A DNA stretch of 64,000 nt from Bacteroidota bacterium (GCA_024278975.1 JAJRSD010000021.1:1-64000); one strand, 5' to 3'. Positions 43,970 through 53,855 are shown, counted from the stretch's first letter. Program-made: numbers and translations. The notes: generated by a model from the letters alone, not told the origin.

Positions 43970-44281
43970 TTATAAATAAAATACTTCGTTAAAAAATCGT
44001 TGCATCAGTAAACTATTGTGACTCAGTGTTTTTATATCATTCATTGAAAATGCTTTGCGCTGCTCTTTTGGAATGCTCAGCCAGCGTGTGATTTTGGCAA
44101 TATTGATTGCCGTAAGTGAGGCATTGAAATGAAAATGCAATTTATTGTCGCTCCTTGCCTGACAATCATTAAGCCCGGTGTGTTGTTTTCCATCACGATA
44201 AAGAAATTCTATTTGGAACCGTGCTTTGTAGAATTCCAAAATATCCAACACTTCAATATACAAATCCGTTGAGAAATAGAG
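43970..44281 (-). mobile_element. IS4-type transposase C-terminal fragment
   Basis: The minus-strand frame reads FSTDLYIEVLDILEFYKARF and QIEFLYRDGKQHTGLNDCQA, carrying the YxxRFxIEFxxRDGK version of the IS4 Y-R-E-K signature, then SLTAINIAKITRWLSIPKEQ to the stop at 43970. Only about the last 100 residues remain. The residues before FSTD in this frame are antisense to the GNAT remnant, so the break is near 44281. It inserted immediately downstream of fabI. Not active. Confidence 0.8.
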
Positions 44282-44457
44282 CTTATGCCTTAAAAAAGAG
44301 TTTTGAATTATCAAAAAGCATTAGTTCTTTCGCTGTAATAGTTGATCCTTTAGACAAAGATGCTGAAATATTTTATGCCAAATATGGATTTATTGAGCTC
44401 CCAGATAGTGGAAAAATGTTTTTGCCGATGAAAACGATAAAAGAATTATTTGAATAA
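44282..44457 (+). pseudogene. C-terminal remnant of a GNAT acetyltransferase (toxin type)
   Basis: The plus frame reads RAYALKKSFELSKSISSFAV, IVDPLDKDAEIFYAKYGFIE and LPDSGKMFLPMKTIKELF, the characteristic end of GNAT acetyltransferases that act as toxins paired with DUF1778-type antitoxins. The YAKYGF and LxLPMKT parts form the acetyl-CoA side of the fold. The N-terminal two-thirds and any antitoxin gene are gone, cut at the transposase fragment. A short frame extended upstream to 44221 is antisense to the IS fragment and not real. Confidence 0.7.
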
Positions 44458-44460
44458 AGT

Positions 44461-44541
44461 TGAGTAGGTAAAGGGGAGTCTCACTCCTAAACCTCTCACA
44501 GAACTGTACGTGAACCTCTCGATTCATACGGCTCTTCATGA
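44461..44541 (-). ncRNA. Relic of a group II intron 3' end (domains V and VI)
   Basis: On the minus strand bases 44534-44501 read as a 34-nt domain V: GAGCCGTA, TGAATC, the loop GAGA, then GGTTCACG and TACAGTTC. The catalytic-hairpin stem GAGCCGTA/TACAGTTC pairs except for one C-A mismatch where the consensus is TACGGTTC. It is followed by TGTGAGAGG and a domain VI-like stem ending ACCTACTCAAC near 44459. Nothing of domains I-IV or of a reverse transcriptase remains: upstream is the stop of the M23 peptidase gene within 25 bases. It is a truncated, point-mutated relic. Confidence 0.75.
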
Positions 44542-44560
44542 TTTAAACACTAAATAAAAA

Positions 44561-45541
44561 TTAGTCGAGAGATTGCCCGATATTAGTCGATATAGCAATC
44601 ATTTTATCATACTCTTGCGGAGTGAGATCTTTGTAATAATAATAGGCAGGATTTACTTTTTTTCCGTTTTTATGAACTTCGTAATGTAAGTGTGGAGCCG
44701 TCGATCCACCGGTGTTTCCAACAAAGGCAATTATATCACCTCGTTTTACTTTTTGTCCGCGTTTAACATTAAAAGCGTTGAGGTGTCCGTACAGAGTTTC
44801 GTAACCGTAACCGTGGTCGATAATAATCTCAAGTCCAAAACCTGAGCGGCTTCTTTTTGAACCTTTTACTTCCACAACTTTACCATTGCCAGTTGCATAA
44901 ACGGGAGTACCAACCGGAGCTGTAAAGTCCATTCCGTAATGCATTTTACGTACTTTAAAAATAGGATGAATACGGTAACCCCAGCCGCTTGCAGTTCTTT
45001 TTAAGTCTTTATTCGCAATGGGTTGAATAGCAGGAAAAGCAGCCAGCATCTTCTCTTTATTCAATGCCATATTTAAAACGTCATCGTACGATTTCGATTG
45101 AATATAAGCTTCTTTAGAGAGTTTGTCCAGCTTGCGGGCAGTCGAAACTACCAACTCCGAATTGTCCATACTTTCCAAATGTGAGTATTTATTTACGCCA
45201 CCAAACCCTGCCTTTCTAACAGACGATGGAATTGGTTCGCTTTCAAAAATAACGCGGTAAATATTATCATCACGATTTTGAAGTTCTTCAAGCACACTTT
45301 CAATCTTCCCTAAATCTTTGTCCATCAATTCATATTGAGTTAACAGACGTTGATTTTCGCGTCTCAGAGATTTTGTTTTTGGAGTTTCGTAAGCATTTAT
45401 TACTAGCACGGCAATAATTAAGGCGAGTGCCAAGCTACTTGAAAAATATGCTAAAACTTTTGCAGATTTTTCCTTGAGCGAAATCCCAACTCTTTCGTAA
45501 CTGAGAGTGTCTGGATTAAATTTATATTTCTTTTTTGCCAT
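44561..45541 (-). CDS. Membrane-anchored M23 peptidase (LytM-like)
   Basis: A 326-residue protein: a cytoplasmic N-terminal stretch, one transmembrane helix (residues 28-49), a coiled-coil (KTKSLRRENQRLLTQYELMD) and a C-terminal M23 domain. The zinc ligands are in MHYGMDFTAPVGTPVYA (His and Asp) and in APHLHYEVHKNGKKVNP (HxH). The catalytic motif is complete, so it is likely an active peptidoglycan endopeptidase in the periplasm. WGYRIHPIFK is typical. It has a candidate -7 element 90 bases upstream and is divergent from alaS. Confidence 0.88.
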   Translation of the reverse strand: MAKKKYKFNPDTLSYERVGISLKEKSAKVLAYFSSSLALALIIAVLVINAYETPKTKSLRRENQRLLTQYELMDKDLGKIESVLEELQNRDDNIYRVIFESEPIPSSVRKAGFGGVNKYSHLESMDNSELVVSTARKLDKLSKEAYIQSKSYDDVLNMALNKEKMLAAFPAIQPIANKDLKRTASGWGYRIHPIFKVRKMHYGMDFTAPVGTPVYATGNGKVVEVKGSKRSRSGFGLEIIIDHGYGYETLYGHLNAFNVKRGQKVKRGDIIAFVGNTGGSTAPHLHYEVHKNGKKVNPAYYYYKDLTPQEYDKMIAISTNIGQSLD

Positions 45542-45589
45542 AAATTAAAGGCTATTTTCTTCGAGTCTGTCAGAATTAATTAAATCGTA

Positions 45590-45597
45590 TAACTTTG
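45590..45597 (+). promoter_or_regulatory. Candidate promoter of alaS
   Basis: TAACTTTG matches TAnnTTTG, with TCTG 20 bases upstream (one mismatch to TTTG). It lies 120 bases before the alaS start, leaving a leader of about 110 bases. An opposed element for the M23 gene lies 34 bases further on, giving overlapping divergent transcription. Confidence 0.45.
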
Positions 45598-45630
45598 CAA
45601 TCCTGATAGAATCATTTGTTTTTGAAACCG

Positions 45631-45638
45631 CAAAGATA
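45631..45638 (-). promoter_or_regulatory. Candidate promoter of the M23 peptidase gene
   Basis: On the minus strand TATCTTTG (45638-45631) matches TAnnTTTG, with TTTA 20 bases further upstream. The leader would be about 85 bases. It faces the alaS element on the other strand, so the two transcripts would start inside each other's leader. Confidence 0.45.
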
Positions 45639-45718
45639 ATTAAATAACTACGAAGTGGTAAAAATGTTATGTTTCTATAAATATATTTAACAGATTTTTA
45701 TAAAAGTATATTGATAAA

Positions 45719-48340
45719 ATGAGGACTTCAAAAGAAATACGTAACGATTTTCTTGACTTTTTTACAGAGAAAAAACATCAGATAGTAAATTCGGCTCCAA
45801 TGGTTGTAAAAGGCGATCCAACGCTAATGTTTACAAATGCGGGTATGAATCAGTTTAAAGATTTATTTCTGGGGAACGAACCTGTGAAATGGAATCGTAT
45901 TGCCGATACACAGAAATGTTTGCGCGTATCGGGGAAACATAACGACCTTGAAGAAGTTGGGTTAGATACATATCACCACACAATGTTCGAAATGCTTGGG
46001 AACTGGTCGTTTGGCGATTATTTTAAAAAGGATGCAATTAACTGGGCGTGGGAGTTTTTGGTTGAAAGAATGGGAGTTTCAGCCGATAGATTGTATGCAA
46101 CTGTTTTCGAGGGAAGTGCGGATGATAATCTTCAGCGCGACGATGAGGCTGCCGGTTACTGGGGAAAATACTTGCCCGAAGAACGTATTCTGAATGGCAG
46201 TAAAAAAGATAATTTCTGGGAAATGGGAGACACCGGTCCTTGCGGTCCGTGTTCCGAAGTTCATGTTGATTTACGTCCTCAGTCGGAGATTGATAAATTG
46301 CCGGGTGCCGAATTGGTAAATAAAGACCATCCGCTGGTAATCGAAATATGGAATCTGGTTTTTATTCAATTTAACCGAAAAGCAAATGGCAGTTTGGAAG
46401 ATTTGCCAGATAAACATGTTGACACCGGAATGGGTTTCGAGCGACTTTGTATGGTTGTGCAGGGTGTAACTTCTAACTACGACACCGATGTTTTCCAGAA
46501 TATAATTTCGAAAATTGGCGAGCTTAGTAATAAAAAATATGGCGATGATTTAAAATCGGACATTGCAATGCGTGTTATTTCAGACCATTTGCGTGCGGTT
46601 GCGTTTGCAATTGCCGACCAACAACTACCATCGAATAATAAAGCGGGTTATGTAATCAGGCGTATTTTACGTCGTGCCGTGCGTTACGGATATACTTTTC
46701 TGGGATTTAGAACTGCGTTTATTTATAAGCTGGTTGAAGTTTTAAAAGATACAATGGGCGATGCATTTCCCGAATTAGTTGGTCAGCAGGTTTTAATAGA
46801 AAAGGTAATAAAAGAGGAGGAGGAGTCGTTTCTGCGTACTCTTTCAACGGGAATAAAGCTGTTGGATGATATAATTGTAAAGGCTAAAAAAGATAGTTTA
46901 TCCGAAATTAAGGGAAAAGATGCATTTATTTTATACGATACTTTTGGATTTCCGTTGGATTTAACAGAACTAATTACCCGCGAAAATGGGTTGGCTGTCG
47001 ATGAAAAAGGTTTTGCAGTTGAAATGGAAGTTCAGAAAAACCGCTCGCGAAATGCAGCGCAACAGGATACCGACGATTGGGTTGAACTCAGAAAAATAGA
47101 ACAGACCGAATTTGTTGGTTACGATAAACTGGATGCGGAAATCAGGATTGCCCGCTACCGGAAAGTTACTCAGAAGAAGAAAACATTCTACCAGTTGGTT
47201 TTCGATCAGACTCCGTTTTATGGTGAGTCGGGCGGGCAGATTGGAGATACCGGTTATATCGATTCTGAAGGTGTGAAAACTTCAATTTTCGATACTCAAA
47301 AAGAGAATAATTTAACCGTGCATTTGGTAGAGGAATTACCGGAAAACGCGGGAGGTTTTTTTACAGCGGTTGTAAATAGCGCCCGACGTACAAATATTGC
47401 AAACAATCACACTGCAACTCATTTATTGCATGCTGCTTTGCGCGAGGTTCTCGGAACTCATGTCGAACAAAAAGGATCGCTTGTTAATGCCGACCACTTT
47501 CGTTTCGATTTCTCTCATTTCCAGAAAATGACAGATGAGGAGATTGAAAAGGTTGAGAAGATTACAAATGCTAAAATACGGTTGAATTCGGTGCTGGAAG
47601 AGAACCGTGCCATGCCAATTAGCAAAGCAAAAGAAACGGGAGCGATGATGCTTTTTGGTGAAAAATATGGCGATGCAGTTCGGGTAATTAAGTTTGGCGA
47701 TTCGGTTGAATTGTGCGGAGGTACACACGTAAATGCAACCGGGCAAATTGGTTTGCTGAAAGTTGTTTCGGAAGGTGCAATTGCTGCCGGAGTACGACGG
47801 ATTGAAGCAATTACAGCCGCCCACGCCGAGAAATTTATTAATGCTCAAATTAAAACATTAAAAAGTATCCAGGAGAGTATTAAAGGCTCAAAAGATATTT
47901 TAGGAAGTGTAATTAATCTTTTGGAAGAACATTCAGAACTATCTGAAAAACTGGAATCGTTTAGGCGTGAGAGTTTGAAAATTGTAAAAATGAATTTAAA
48001 GAGTAAAGTGCTGAGGGAGAATGGTATAAATATTATTGCCGATAAAATTACAGTCGATAATGCAGGAATGGTTAAAGATTTGGCTTTTCAACTAAAAGGG
48101 GAGGTCGAAAACCTTTTCCTTGTTTTGGGTGCCGAAGTTAACGGCAAACCAAACTTAACAATTATGATTTCTGATAATATAGTTTCAGAGAAAGGTTTAA
48201 ATGCCGGACAGATTATTCGCGAAGCTGCACGCGAAATTAAAGGTGGCGGCGGTGGTCAGATATTCTATGCTACTGCCGGCGGAAAAGATATTCCTGGCTT
48301 GCAGGCAGCTATAGAAAAAGCACTTTCGTTTTTGCAATAG
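45719..48340 (+). CDS. alaS: Alanyl-tRNA synthetase
   Basis: An 873-residue class II synthetase. The aminoacylation domain has [37 protein letters not shown] and [16 protein letters not shown]. The editing domain has the zinc motif [20 protein letters not shown] and [13 protein letters not shown] that clears mis-charged Ser-tRNA and Gly-tRNA. The C-terminal part [19 protein letters not shown] is the oligomerisation (C-Ala) region. All expected motifs are present and the length is normal. Confidence 0.97.
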   Translation: MRTSKEIRNDFLDFFTEKKHQIVNSAPMVVKGDPTLMFTNAGMNQFKDLFLGNEPVKWNRIADTQKCLRVSGKHNDLEEVGLDTYHHTMFEMLGNWSFGDYFKKDAINWAWEFLVERMGVSADRLYATVFEGSADDNLQRDDEAAGYWGKYLPEERILNGSKKDNFWEMGDTGPCGPCSEVHVDLRPQSEIDKLPGAELVNKDHPLVIEIWNLVFIQFNRKANGSLEDLPDKHVDTGMGFERLCMVVQGVTSNYDTDVFQNIISKIGELSNKKYGDDLKSDIAMRVISDHLRAVAFAIADQQLPSNNKAGYVIRRILRRAVRYGYTFLGFRTAFIYKLVEVLKDTMGDAFPELVGQQVLIEKVIKEEEESFLRTLSTGIKLLDDIIVKAKKDSLSEIKGKDAFILYDTFGFPLDLTELITRENGLAVDEKGFAVEMEVQKNRSRNAAQQDTDDWVELRKIEQTEFVGYDKLDAEIRIARYRKVTQKKKTFYQLVFDQTPFYGESGGQIGDTGYIDSEGVKTSIFDTQKENNLTVHLVEELPENAGGFFTAVVNSARRTNIANNHTATHLLHAALREVLGTHVEQKGSLVNADHFRFDFSHFQKMTDEEIEKVEKITNAKIRLNSVLEENRAMPISKAKETGAMMLFGEKYGDAVRVIKFGDSVELCGGTHVNATGQIGLLKVVSEGAIAAGVRRIEAITAAHAEKFINAQIKTLKSIQESIKGSKDILGSVINLLEEHSELSEKLESFRRESLKIVKMNLKSKVLRENGINIIADKITVDNAGMVKDLAFQLKGEVENLFLVLGAEVNGKPNLTIMISDNIVSEKGLNAGQIIREAAREIKGGGGGQIFYATAGGKDIPGLQAAIEKALSFLQ

Positions 48341-48341
48341 T

Positions 48342-48410
48342 AACAGGAAGAATCGTTTCGCCACAATTTTATTATCTTAAAAATGGAGAAAGTATTCTCC
48401 GTTTCCTGTT
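48342..48410 (+). terminator. Possible terminator after alaS
   Basis: An outer stem AACAGGAA/TTCCTGTT (48342-48349 with 48403-48410) encloses a smaller hairpin GGAGAA/TTCTCC (48385-48400). It is followed by ATTTTG only, so the T-tract is poor. The position right after the alaS stop supports a termination role. Confidence 0.35.
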
Positions 48411-48493
48411 ATTTTGATAATCAGAATAGACAAAAATTACTCTTTGGAATAAACCGAAATAAGAGCTATTTTCAGCCTCTTAAAATTATTGAA

Positions 48494-48550
48494 TCTTCGG
48501 TCTTCTGACTTTGGCTTTTGGGCTTCCATCTTCCAACTTCCGTCTTCCGA
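48494..48550. repeat. Degenerate CTTCC-type pyrimidine repeat upstream of ccsBA
   Basis: About 57 bases made of imperfect units such as CTTCGGT, CTTCTGAC, CTTCCATC, TTCCAACTTCCGT and CTTCCGA. It is strongly pyrimidine-rich on the plus strand and lies just before the ccsBA start. Similar CTTC-type strings are known from other intergenic spaces in the phylum. No function is evident. Confidence 0.45.
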
Positions 48551-48566
48551 CATATTTTTATAACCG

Positions 48567-51500
48567 ATGAAAAAGATTTACACTTTTATAACGTCAATGC
48601 CATTTATGGCATTTCTATTTTTAGCACTGGCTTTTTCCATGGCAGTTGCAACATTTATCGAAAGCAGTTACGGAACTTCAACAGCATTTGCAGTGATTTA
48701 CGAATCGCACTGGTTCGAACTGCTTTGGGCTTTGTTAGCACTAAATATGTTGAATAATCTGGTAAAATATAAATTCTTTTCAAAACGGAAATTTACACTG
48801 GCAATATTTCATGTTTCGTTTTTGGTGATGGTACTGGGTGCAGCAATTACCCGATATTATAGTTTCGAGGGAACGATGCACATTCGCGAAAATCAAAGCT
48901 CGGATTATATTCTATCTTCCAGCGACTATTTTTACGCCGGATTTGAGAATCAGGAAAAAGGTAAAAAAGTTAAGTTTTCAGAGTTTTCACCCAAACAATT
49001 CTCTGCAAAATTTGATATAAACGGGGGAAAAGTAAAAGTTAAATCGGTTGGGTTTATAAAGAATGCCGAGCGAAAAGCAATTCCTGCAGAAAATGGTGAG
49101 CCGGTTGTAGAATTTGTTTTTTCGGCTCCAGGCGGAAAAGGGATGCAATCGTACACAATGCGGAGGGGAAATGTTTTTGATTATCCGGGGTTTAGGGTTG
49201 GATTTGAAATTAGCGAGCGAAGAACTGTTAATCTGTTTATGAAAAATAGTAGGCTTTTTATGACTTCAATTGTTGAAATTGAGGGTGCAACCAAGTTAAA
49301 CGAAGAGAGTATTTCGTATCAGACAGGAGACACAATTGCTGTTAAAAATATGTTTTTGTATGGTTTTGGCAACTATAAATTTCTGATTAAAAACTTTTTG
49401 CCGAATGCAACTTTTACCGCTGTAAAAAGCCAGAATCAAACCAATGAAGACGCTGTTTTAATTAATATTTCAGATGGAGTTGACAAGCAGACTGTGCCTG
49501 TTTTTGGGCATTCAGGAATGGCTCCCGACACGGTTTCTGTTTCAGTTAGAAATAAGATTATGAAACTGGCTTACGGAGCTTCGGTATTGAAAGTTCCGTT
49601 TAGTATTTTTCTGAAAGATTTTCAATTGGATAAATACGCGGGTTCAAACTCTCCATCGTCGTACGCGTCGGAAGTTATTTTGCTAGATAAAAATACGGGA
49701 ATTAAAAGAGATGTACGGATTTTTATGAATAATACGTTGAGTTACAGAGGGTACAAGTTTTTTCAATCGTCGTACGATACCGATGAAAAGGGAACAGTAC
49801 TTTCTGTTAATCACGATTTTTGGGGAACGTGGATTACATATCTGGGATATGCATTATTAATTATTGGAATCATACTTTCGCTATTAAATAAGAGCTCACA
49901 TTTTCAGATATTAGCACGAAAACTAAAGCAGAGTTCTTTAAAAACAATCCTATTGCTTTTTGCAATTGGAGGATTCTCTTTTGGCAGTTTTGCACAATCT
50001 GGTGTTGGTGCCGCCATACCTGATATTGATAAAAAATTGGTTAAGGAGTTTAGTGAATTGTGGGTGCAGGGAGTTGACGGACGCATCGAACCGGTTTCAA
50101 CATTATCAAGCGAAATAGTCAGGAAAATTAGTCGTAAATCTTCATTGTTTGGCAAATCGGCTGACGAGGTTGTTTTGAGTATGATGGTTTATCCCGAAAT
50201 CTGGCAGCAGATGCCAATTGTAAAAGTGTCGAACAAAACTTTGGCTTCCAAACTCGGAGCCGAGAATAAATTTATTACCTTAAAACAACTTTTCGATACG
50301 AAGGGAAATTACAAAATTGCGAAAAATGTTCAGGCTGCGTACGCAAAAACTCCGGCTTTTCGTAATCGTGTTGAAAAGGAATATATTTATGTTGACGAGC
50401 GGGTAAATATCTGTTTTATGATTTTCCGTAGTTCGCTTTTAAACTTGTATCCGCGCCCAAATAAAGATGCATCGTGGTACTCTCCCGGTGATGTGGCATA
50501 CGAATATTCGGGCGGCGATTCCATATTTGTCAAGAATGGTTTTCAGCTTTTAACGCAGTCGGTTGCCGAGAATAAAAATAGCGAATCTTTACAGGTGTTA
50601 CAGGCGGTGGCTAACTTTCAACAAAAATTTGGCGGCAATTTACTTCCCTCTCAAAGTAGAAATAAAGTAGAAATATTATATAATAAAGTAAATCCCTTTA
50701 AACGGATATTCCCATTTTATCTTCTGTTCGGATTTGTACTTTTGTTTTTACTTTTCGTGAATATATTCAGGCAAAAACAGTTACCTGAATATCTGCGCAT
50801 TTCGTTTTTTAGTTTAATTTTTATTGTATTTTTAATCCATACGGTCGGAATGATTGTCCGCTGGTACATTGCCGGGCACGCTCCCTGGAGTAACGGTTAC
50901 GAATCGGTGGTTTATGTTGCCTGGGCATCAATGCTGGCAGGTTTTGTTTTTGGAAGAAAATACCCGATGGTAATCGGCACCGCGGCATTTTTGGCTGGAA
51001 TTACTCTGTTTGTCGCGCATTTGAGTTGGATGAATCCTGAAGTAACAAATCTTGTTCCCGTATTAAAATCGTACTGGTTAACAATTCATGTTGCTGTTAT
51101 TACCGCCAGTTATGGTTTTATTGGTTTAAGTTGGTTTCTGGGAATTTTAGTGTTGATTTTAATTATTCTTCGAAATAAAACCAATGCAGAAAATGTTACA
51201 GGTTTTATAACACAGCTAACAACCATTAACGAAATGTCGGCAACAGTAGGATTATATTTTCTGACAATCGGGACTTTTCTCGGTGCAATTTGGGCCAACG
51301 AAAGCTGGGGCAGATACTGGGGTTGGGACGCCAAAGAAACCTGGTCGCTTATTACAATTGTTATCTACTCTTTTATTGTACACATGAGATTAATCCCATC
51401 GTTAAAAGGAGTTTTTAATTATAATGTCGCTTCCATACTTGGATTCGCATCTGTAATAATGACCTATTTTGGTGTTAATTATTATCTCACCGGATTACAT

Positions 51501-51656
51501 TCTTATGGAAGCGGTGCTGCCAATGGAATCAATCCTGCCGTGCCGGTTACATTTATTATTCTTGTTGCCTTAATTAGTTGGGCGTATTTTAAAGACTTAA
51601 AGTTTGAGTCTACTTCAAAAAGTAAAAAATACCACAAAGACACAAAGGAATATTAA
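48567..51656 (+). CDS. ccsBA: Fused cytochrome c synthetase CcsB-CcsA (System II)
   Basis: A 1029-residue membrane protein that transports heme and attaches it to apocytochromes c. The ResB/CcsB part (1 to about 440) starts with membrane helices FMAFLFLALAFSMAVATFIE and has a large periplasmic domain. After a helix around 430, a second periplasmic segment (residues 470-700) resembles those of other Bacteroidota fusions. The CcsA part (about 710-1029) has FLIHTVGMIVRWYIAGHAPW, NGYESVVYVAW and the heme-handling WWD motif WGRYWGWDAKETWSL (about 915). The fusion indicates that cytochromes c are made. No cytochrome gene lies nearby. Confidence 0.93.
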   Translation: MKKIYTFITSMPFMAFLFLALAFSMAVATFIESSYGTSTAFAVIYESHWFELLWALLALNMLNNLVKYKFFSKRKFTLAIFHVSFLVMVLGAAITRYYSFEGTMHIRENQSSDYILSSSDYFYAGFENQEKGKKVKFSEFSPKQFSAKFDINGGKVKVKSVGFIKNAERKAIPAENGEPVVEFVFSAPGGKGMQSYTMRRGNVFDYPGFRVGFEISERRTVNLFMKNSRLFMTSIVEIEGATKLNEESISYQTGDTIAVKNMFLYGFGNYKFLIKNFLPNATFTAVKSQNQTNEDAVLINISDGVDKQTVPVFGHSGMAPDTVSVSVRNKIMKLAYGASVLKVPFSIFLKDFQLDKYAGSNSPSSYASEVILLDKNTGIKRDVRIFMNNTLSYRGYKFFQSSYDTDEKGTVLSVNHDFWGTWITYLGYALLIIGIILSLLNKSSHFQILARKLKQSSLKTILLLFAIGGFSFGSFAQSGVGAAIPDIDKKLVKEFSELWVQGVDGRIEPVSTLSSEIVRKISRKSSLFGKSADEVVLSMMVYPEIWQQMPIVKVSNKTLASKLGAENKFITLKQLFDTKGNYKIAKNVQAAYAKTPAFRNRVEKEYIYVDERVNICFMIFRSSLLNLYPRPNKDASWYSPGDVAYEYSGGDSIFVKNGFQLLTQSVAENKNSESLQVLQAVANFQQKFGGNLLPSQSRNKVEILYNKVNPFKRIFPFYLLFGFVLLFLLFVNIFRQKQLPEYLRISFFSLIFIVFLIHTVGMIVRWYIAGHAPWSNGYESVVYVAWASMLAGFVFGRKYPMVIGTAAFLAGITLFVAHLSWMNPEVTNLVPVLKSYWLTIHVAVITASYGFIGLSWFLGILVLILIILRNKTNAENVTGFITQLTTINEMSATVGLYFLTIGTFLGAIWANESWGRYWGWDAKETWSLITIVIYSFIVHMRLIPSLKGVFNYNVASILGFASVIMTYFGVNYYLTGLHSYGSGAANGINPAVPVTFIILVALISWAYFKDLKFESTSKSKKYHKDTKEY

Positions 51657-51832
51657 ACATTTCACATTTGTTTAACATAATCTTAGATTTTTAGAATAAT
51701 TTGATTTGAAAATCGAAAACAAAAATGTCAATAGTCTGTACGTCAATGAATTATGCTTATATGGAATGAGTTCAAATAATCATTTCAAACTTTTGAAAGC
51801 ACGTAACTTAAATCTCAACAAATCAAAACTAT

Positions 51833-51840
51833 TATATTTG
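51833..51840 (+). promoter_or_regulatory. Candidate -7 element of the acyl-CoA ligase gene
   Basis: TATATTTG fits TAnnTTTG and is 24 bases before the start at 51865. No good -33 element lies at the right distance. Confidence 0.4.
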
Positions 51841-51864
51841 GTCAGTTTACTAAATTATTAAAAT

Positions 51865-53652
51865 ATGGGAAAAGAAGTAACACGTACATTTGATATTCTG
51901 GAACGTTATATGGAAGAATTTCCACGAAAAGATGCTCTTGGTGGGAAAAAGGATGGTGAATGGTACACCTATTCCACCGAAGAGTATAACACGAAATCGC
52001 ATCAGTTTGCCATGGGATTAATGGCAATGGGAATTAAGCCGGGCGATAAAGTTGCAACTGTAACTGCCAATTGCCCCGAATGGAATTTTGCAGATATGGG
52101 AATGGCAATGACAGGAGTAATACATGTTCCAATTTACCCCACGATTAGCGAAGATGAGTATAAATATATTTTAAAACATGCCGAAGTAAAAATTCTTATT
52201 GTTGGCGATAAAAAGTTATTCAATAAACTGAATCCACTGGCAAATATAATGGATGGATTAGATGCAGTTTACTCTTTTGAAGAGGTTGAAGGTGCAAAAA
52301 ATTATAACGAGATTTTAAAACTTGGAGAATCGAAAAAAGAAGAGTTTGAAGCTAAGTTAAAAGAGTTGAAAAAATCTGTTCAACCAGAAGATTTAGCAAC
52401 TATAATTTATACATCGGGAACAACCGGTGTGCCAAAAGGCGTAATGTTAACACAGGCTAATTTGGTATCTAATTTTGTGTCGCACTCTCACATGCACGAA
52501 CTTGGCAAAGACCACCACGTTATAAGTTTTCTCCCACTTTGTCATGTTTACGAGCGAAGTGTAAATTACCATTTTCAGTATAAAGGAATGGGCGTTTATT
52601 ATGTGAGTAATATGGGGCAGATTGTAAATGCGATAAAAGAGATTAAGCCACACATGTTTAACTCGGTTCCGCGCCTGCTCGAAAAGGTTTACGATGGTTT
52701 TGTGGCGAAAGGGAAAGAGTTGTCGGGTGTAAAAAAAGCACTCTATTTTTGGGCACTTGAGTTAACCCAACATTTTGAATACAATAAAAAATACAGCCCA
52801 GTTTTAAAGTATAAAATTAAAATAGCCGATAAATTAATTTACTCAAAATGGCGTGCTGCGCTTGGAGGGAATCTTGTTTACGCGGTTTCCGGGGGTGCTG
52901 CCCTTCAGCCCAGAATTGCGCGTGTTCTCGGAATGGCAAAAATATTTAATATCGAAGGTTATGGATTAACAGAAACATCGCCGGTAATTGCTGTAAATAA
53001 TCCGGCTAAAAAGGAGATGAAAATTGGAACAGTGGGATCGGTGTTAGATGGATTTGAAGTGAAAATTGCTGAAGATGGCGAAATACTTTGTAAAGGTCCC
53101 GGGGTTATGAAGGGGTATTACAAATCTCCTGAATTAACTGCCGAAGTTATGGATGAAAATGGCTGGTTTCATACTGGTGATATTGGGGTTTTTGAAGATG
53201 ATATTTACCTGAAAATAACCGACCGTAAAAAAGAAATTTTTAAACTTTCGGGTGGGAAATATATTGCACCCCAAATGATTGAAAATAAACTAAAAGCTTC
53301 AAATTTAATCGATCAGGTTATGGTAATTGGAGCCAACGAAAAATTTGCCAGTGCACTTATTTCTCCTAATTTCCCATTGATGCATGATTGGGCTGCCGAA
53401 CATAAAATTCATTTCGAGAATAATATTGAGTTAGTTCAGAAACAGGAAGTTTATGAGAAAATGCAAAAAGAAGTTGCCATAATAAATAAAACCTTGGGTT
53501 TACACGAACAAATTAGCCGCATCAGGTTAGTGTGCGAAGAGTGGACACCCGCTTCAGGAGAGTTGTCGCCAACCCTGAAATTACGCCGAAATATGGTTGC
53601 AGTTAAATATCAGCATTTAATTGATGATATTTATTCTGTTGGGAACAACTAA
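51865..53652 (+). CDS. Long-chain fatty acid-CoA ligase (AMP-forming)
   Basis: A 595-residue adenylate-forming enzyme that activates long-chain fatty acids to acyl-CoA. The P-loop-like motif is ATIIYTSGTTGVPKGVML. Others are IEGYGLTETSPVIAV, GWFHTGDIGVFEDDIYLKIT and DRKKEIFKLSGGKYIAPQ with the hinge aspartate and catalytic lysine region. The N-terminus (VTRTFDILERYMEEFPRKDA) and length are those of the FadD15-like group found in Bacteroidota. It stands alone. Confidence 0.92.
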   Translation: MGKEVTRTFDILERYMEEFPRKDALGGKKDGEWYTYSTEEYNTKSHQFAMGLMAMGIKPGDKVATVTANCPEWNFADMGMAMTGVIHVPIYPTISEDEYKYILKHAEVKILIVGDKKLFNKLNPLANIMDGLDAVYSFEEVEGAKNYNEILKLGESKKEEFEAKLKELKKSVQPEDLATIIYTSGTTGVPKGVMLTQANLVSNFVSHSHMHELGKDHHVISFLPLCHVYERSVNYHFQYKGMGVYYVSNMGQIVNAIKEIKPHMFNSVPRLLEKVYDGFVAKGKELSGVKKALYFWALELTQHFEYNKKYSPVLKYKIKIADKLIYSKWRAALGGNLVYAVSGGAALQPRIARVLGMAKIFNIEGYGLTETSPVIAVNNPAKKEMKIGTVGSVLDGFEVKIAEDGEILCKGPGVMKGYYKSPELTAEVMDENGWFHTGDIGVFEDDIYLKITDRKKEIFKLSGGKYIAPQMIENKLKASNLIDQVMVIGANEKFASALISPNFPLMHDWAAEHKIHFENNIELVQKQEVYEKMQKEVAIINKTLGLHEQISRIRLVCEEWTPASGELSPTLKLRRNMVAVKYQHLIDDIYSVGNN

Positions 53653-53695
53653 ACTTATTATATCTTCTCCAAAAAGTAAAACAATAGAAATTTAG

Positions 53696-53772
53696 TCATC
53701 TGATGAATCTGGAACCAATTGATTACCAGGATTGGATTTTCTGTGCTTTTTGCTAAATTATTCATCTGATGA
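53696..53772. promoter_or_regulatory. Two identical palindromes upstream of the GH9 gene
   Basis: TCATCTGATGA, a perfect 11-base palindrome around a central T, occurs at 53696-53706 and 53762-53772, 66 bases apart, about six helical turns. They lie 85-160 bases before the GH9 start and after the stop of the acyl-CoA ligase. Paired identical palindromes suggest operators for a dimeric regulator with DNA looping, but no regulator gene is adjacent. Confidence 0.4.
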
Positions 53773-53855
53773 CTTTTCAGAGTAGAGCGGTTTTTTTTGC
53801 ATAATAGAGTCCCAAATTGTTATATTTACAATTTAAGAAATTAAATATATTGAAA

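Noticed and set aside
44221-44281. N-terminal part of a GNAT gene at 44221
   Set aside because: This stretch is antisense to the IS4-type transposase fragment. The GNAT similarity begins only after about 44281.
47423-47848. A 141-codon minus-strand frame
   Set aside because: It is antisense to the alaS editing domain.
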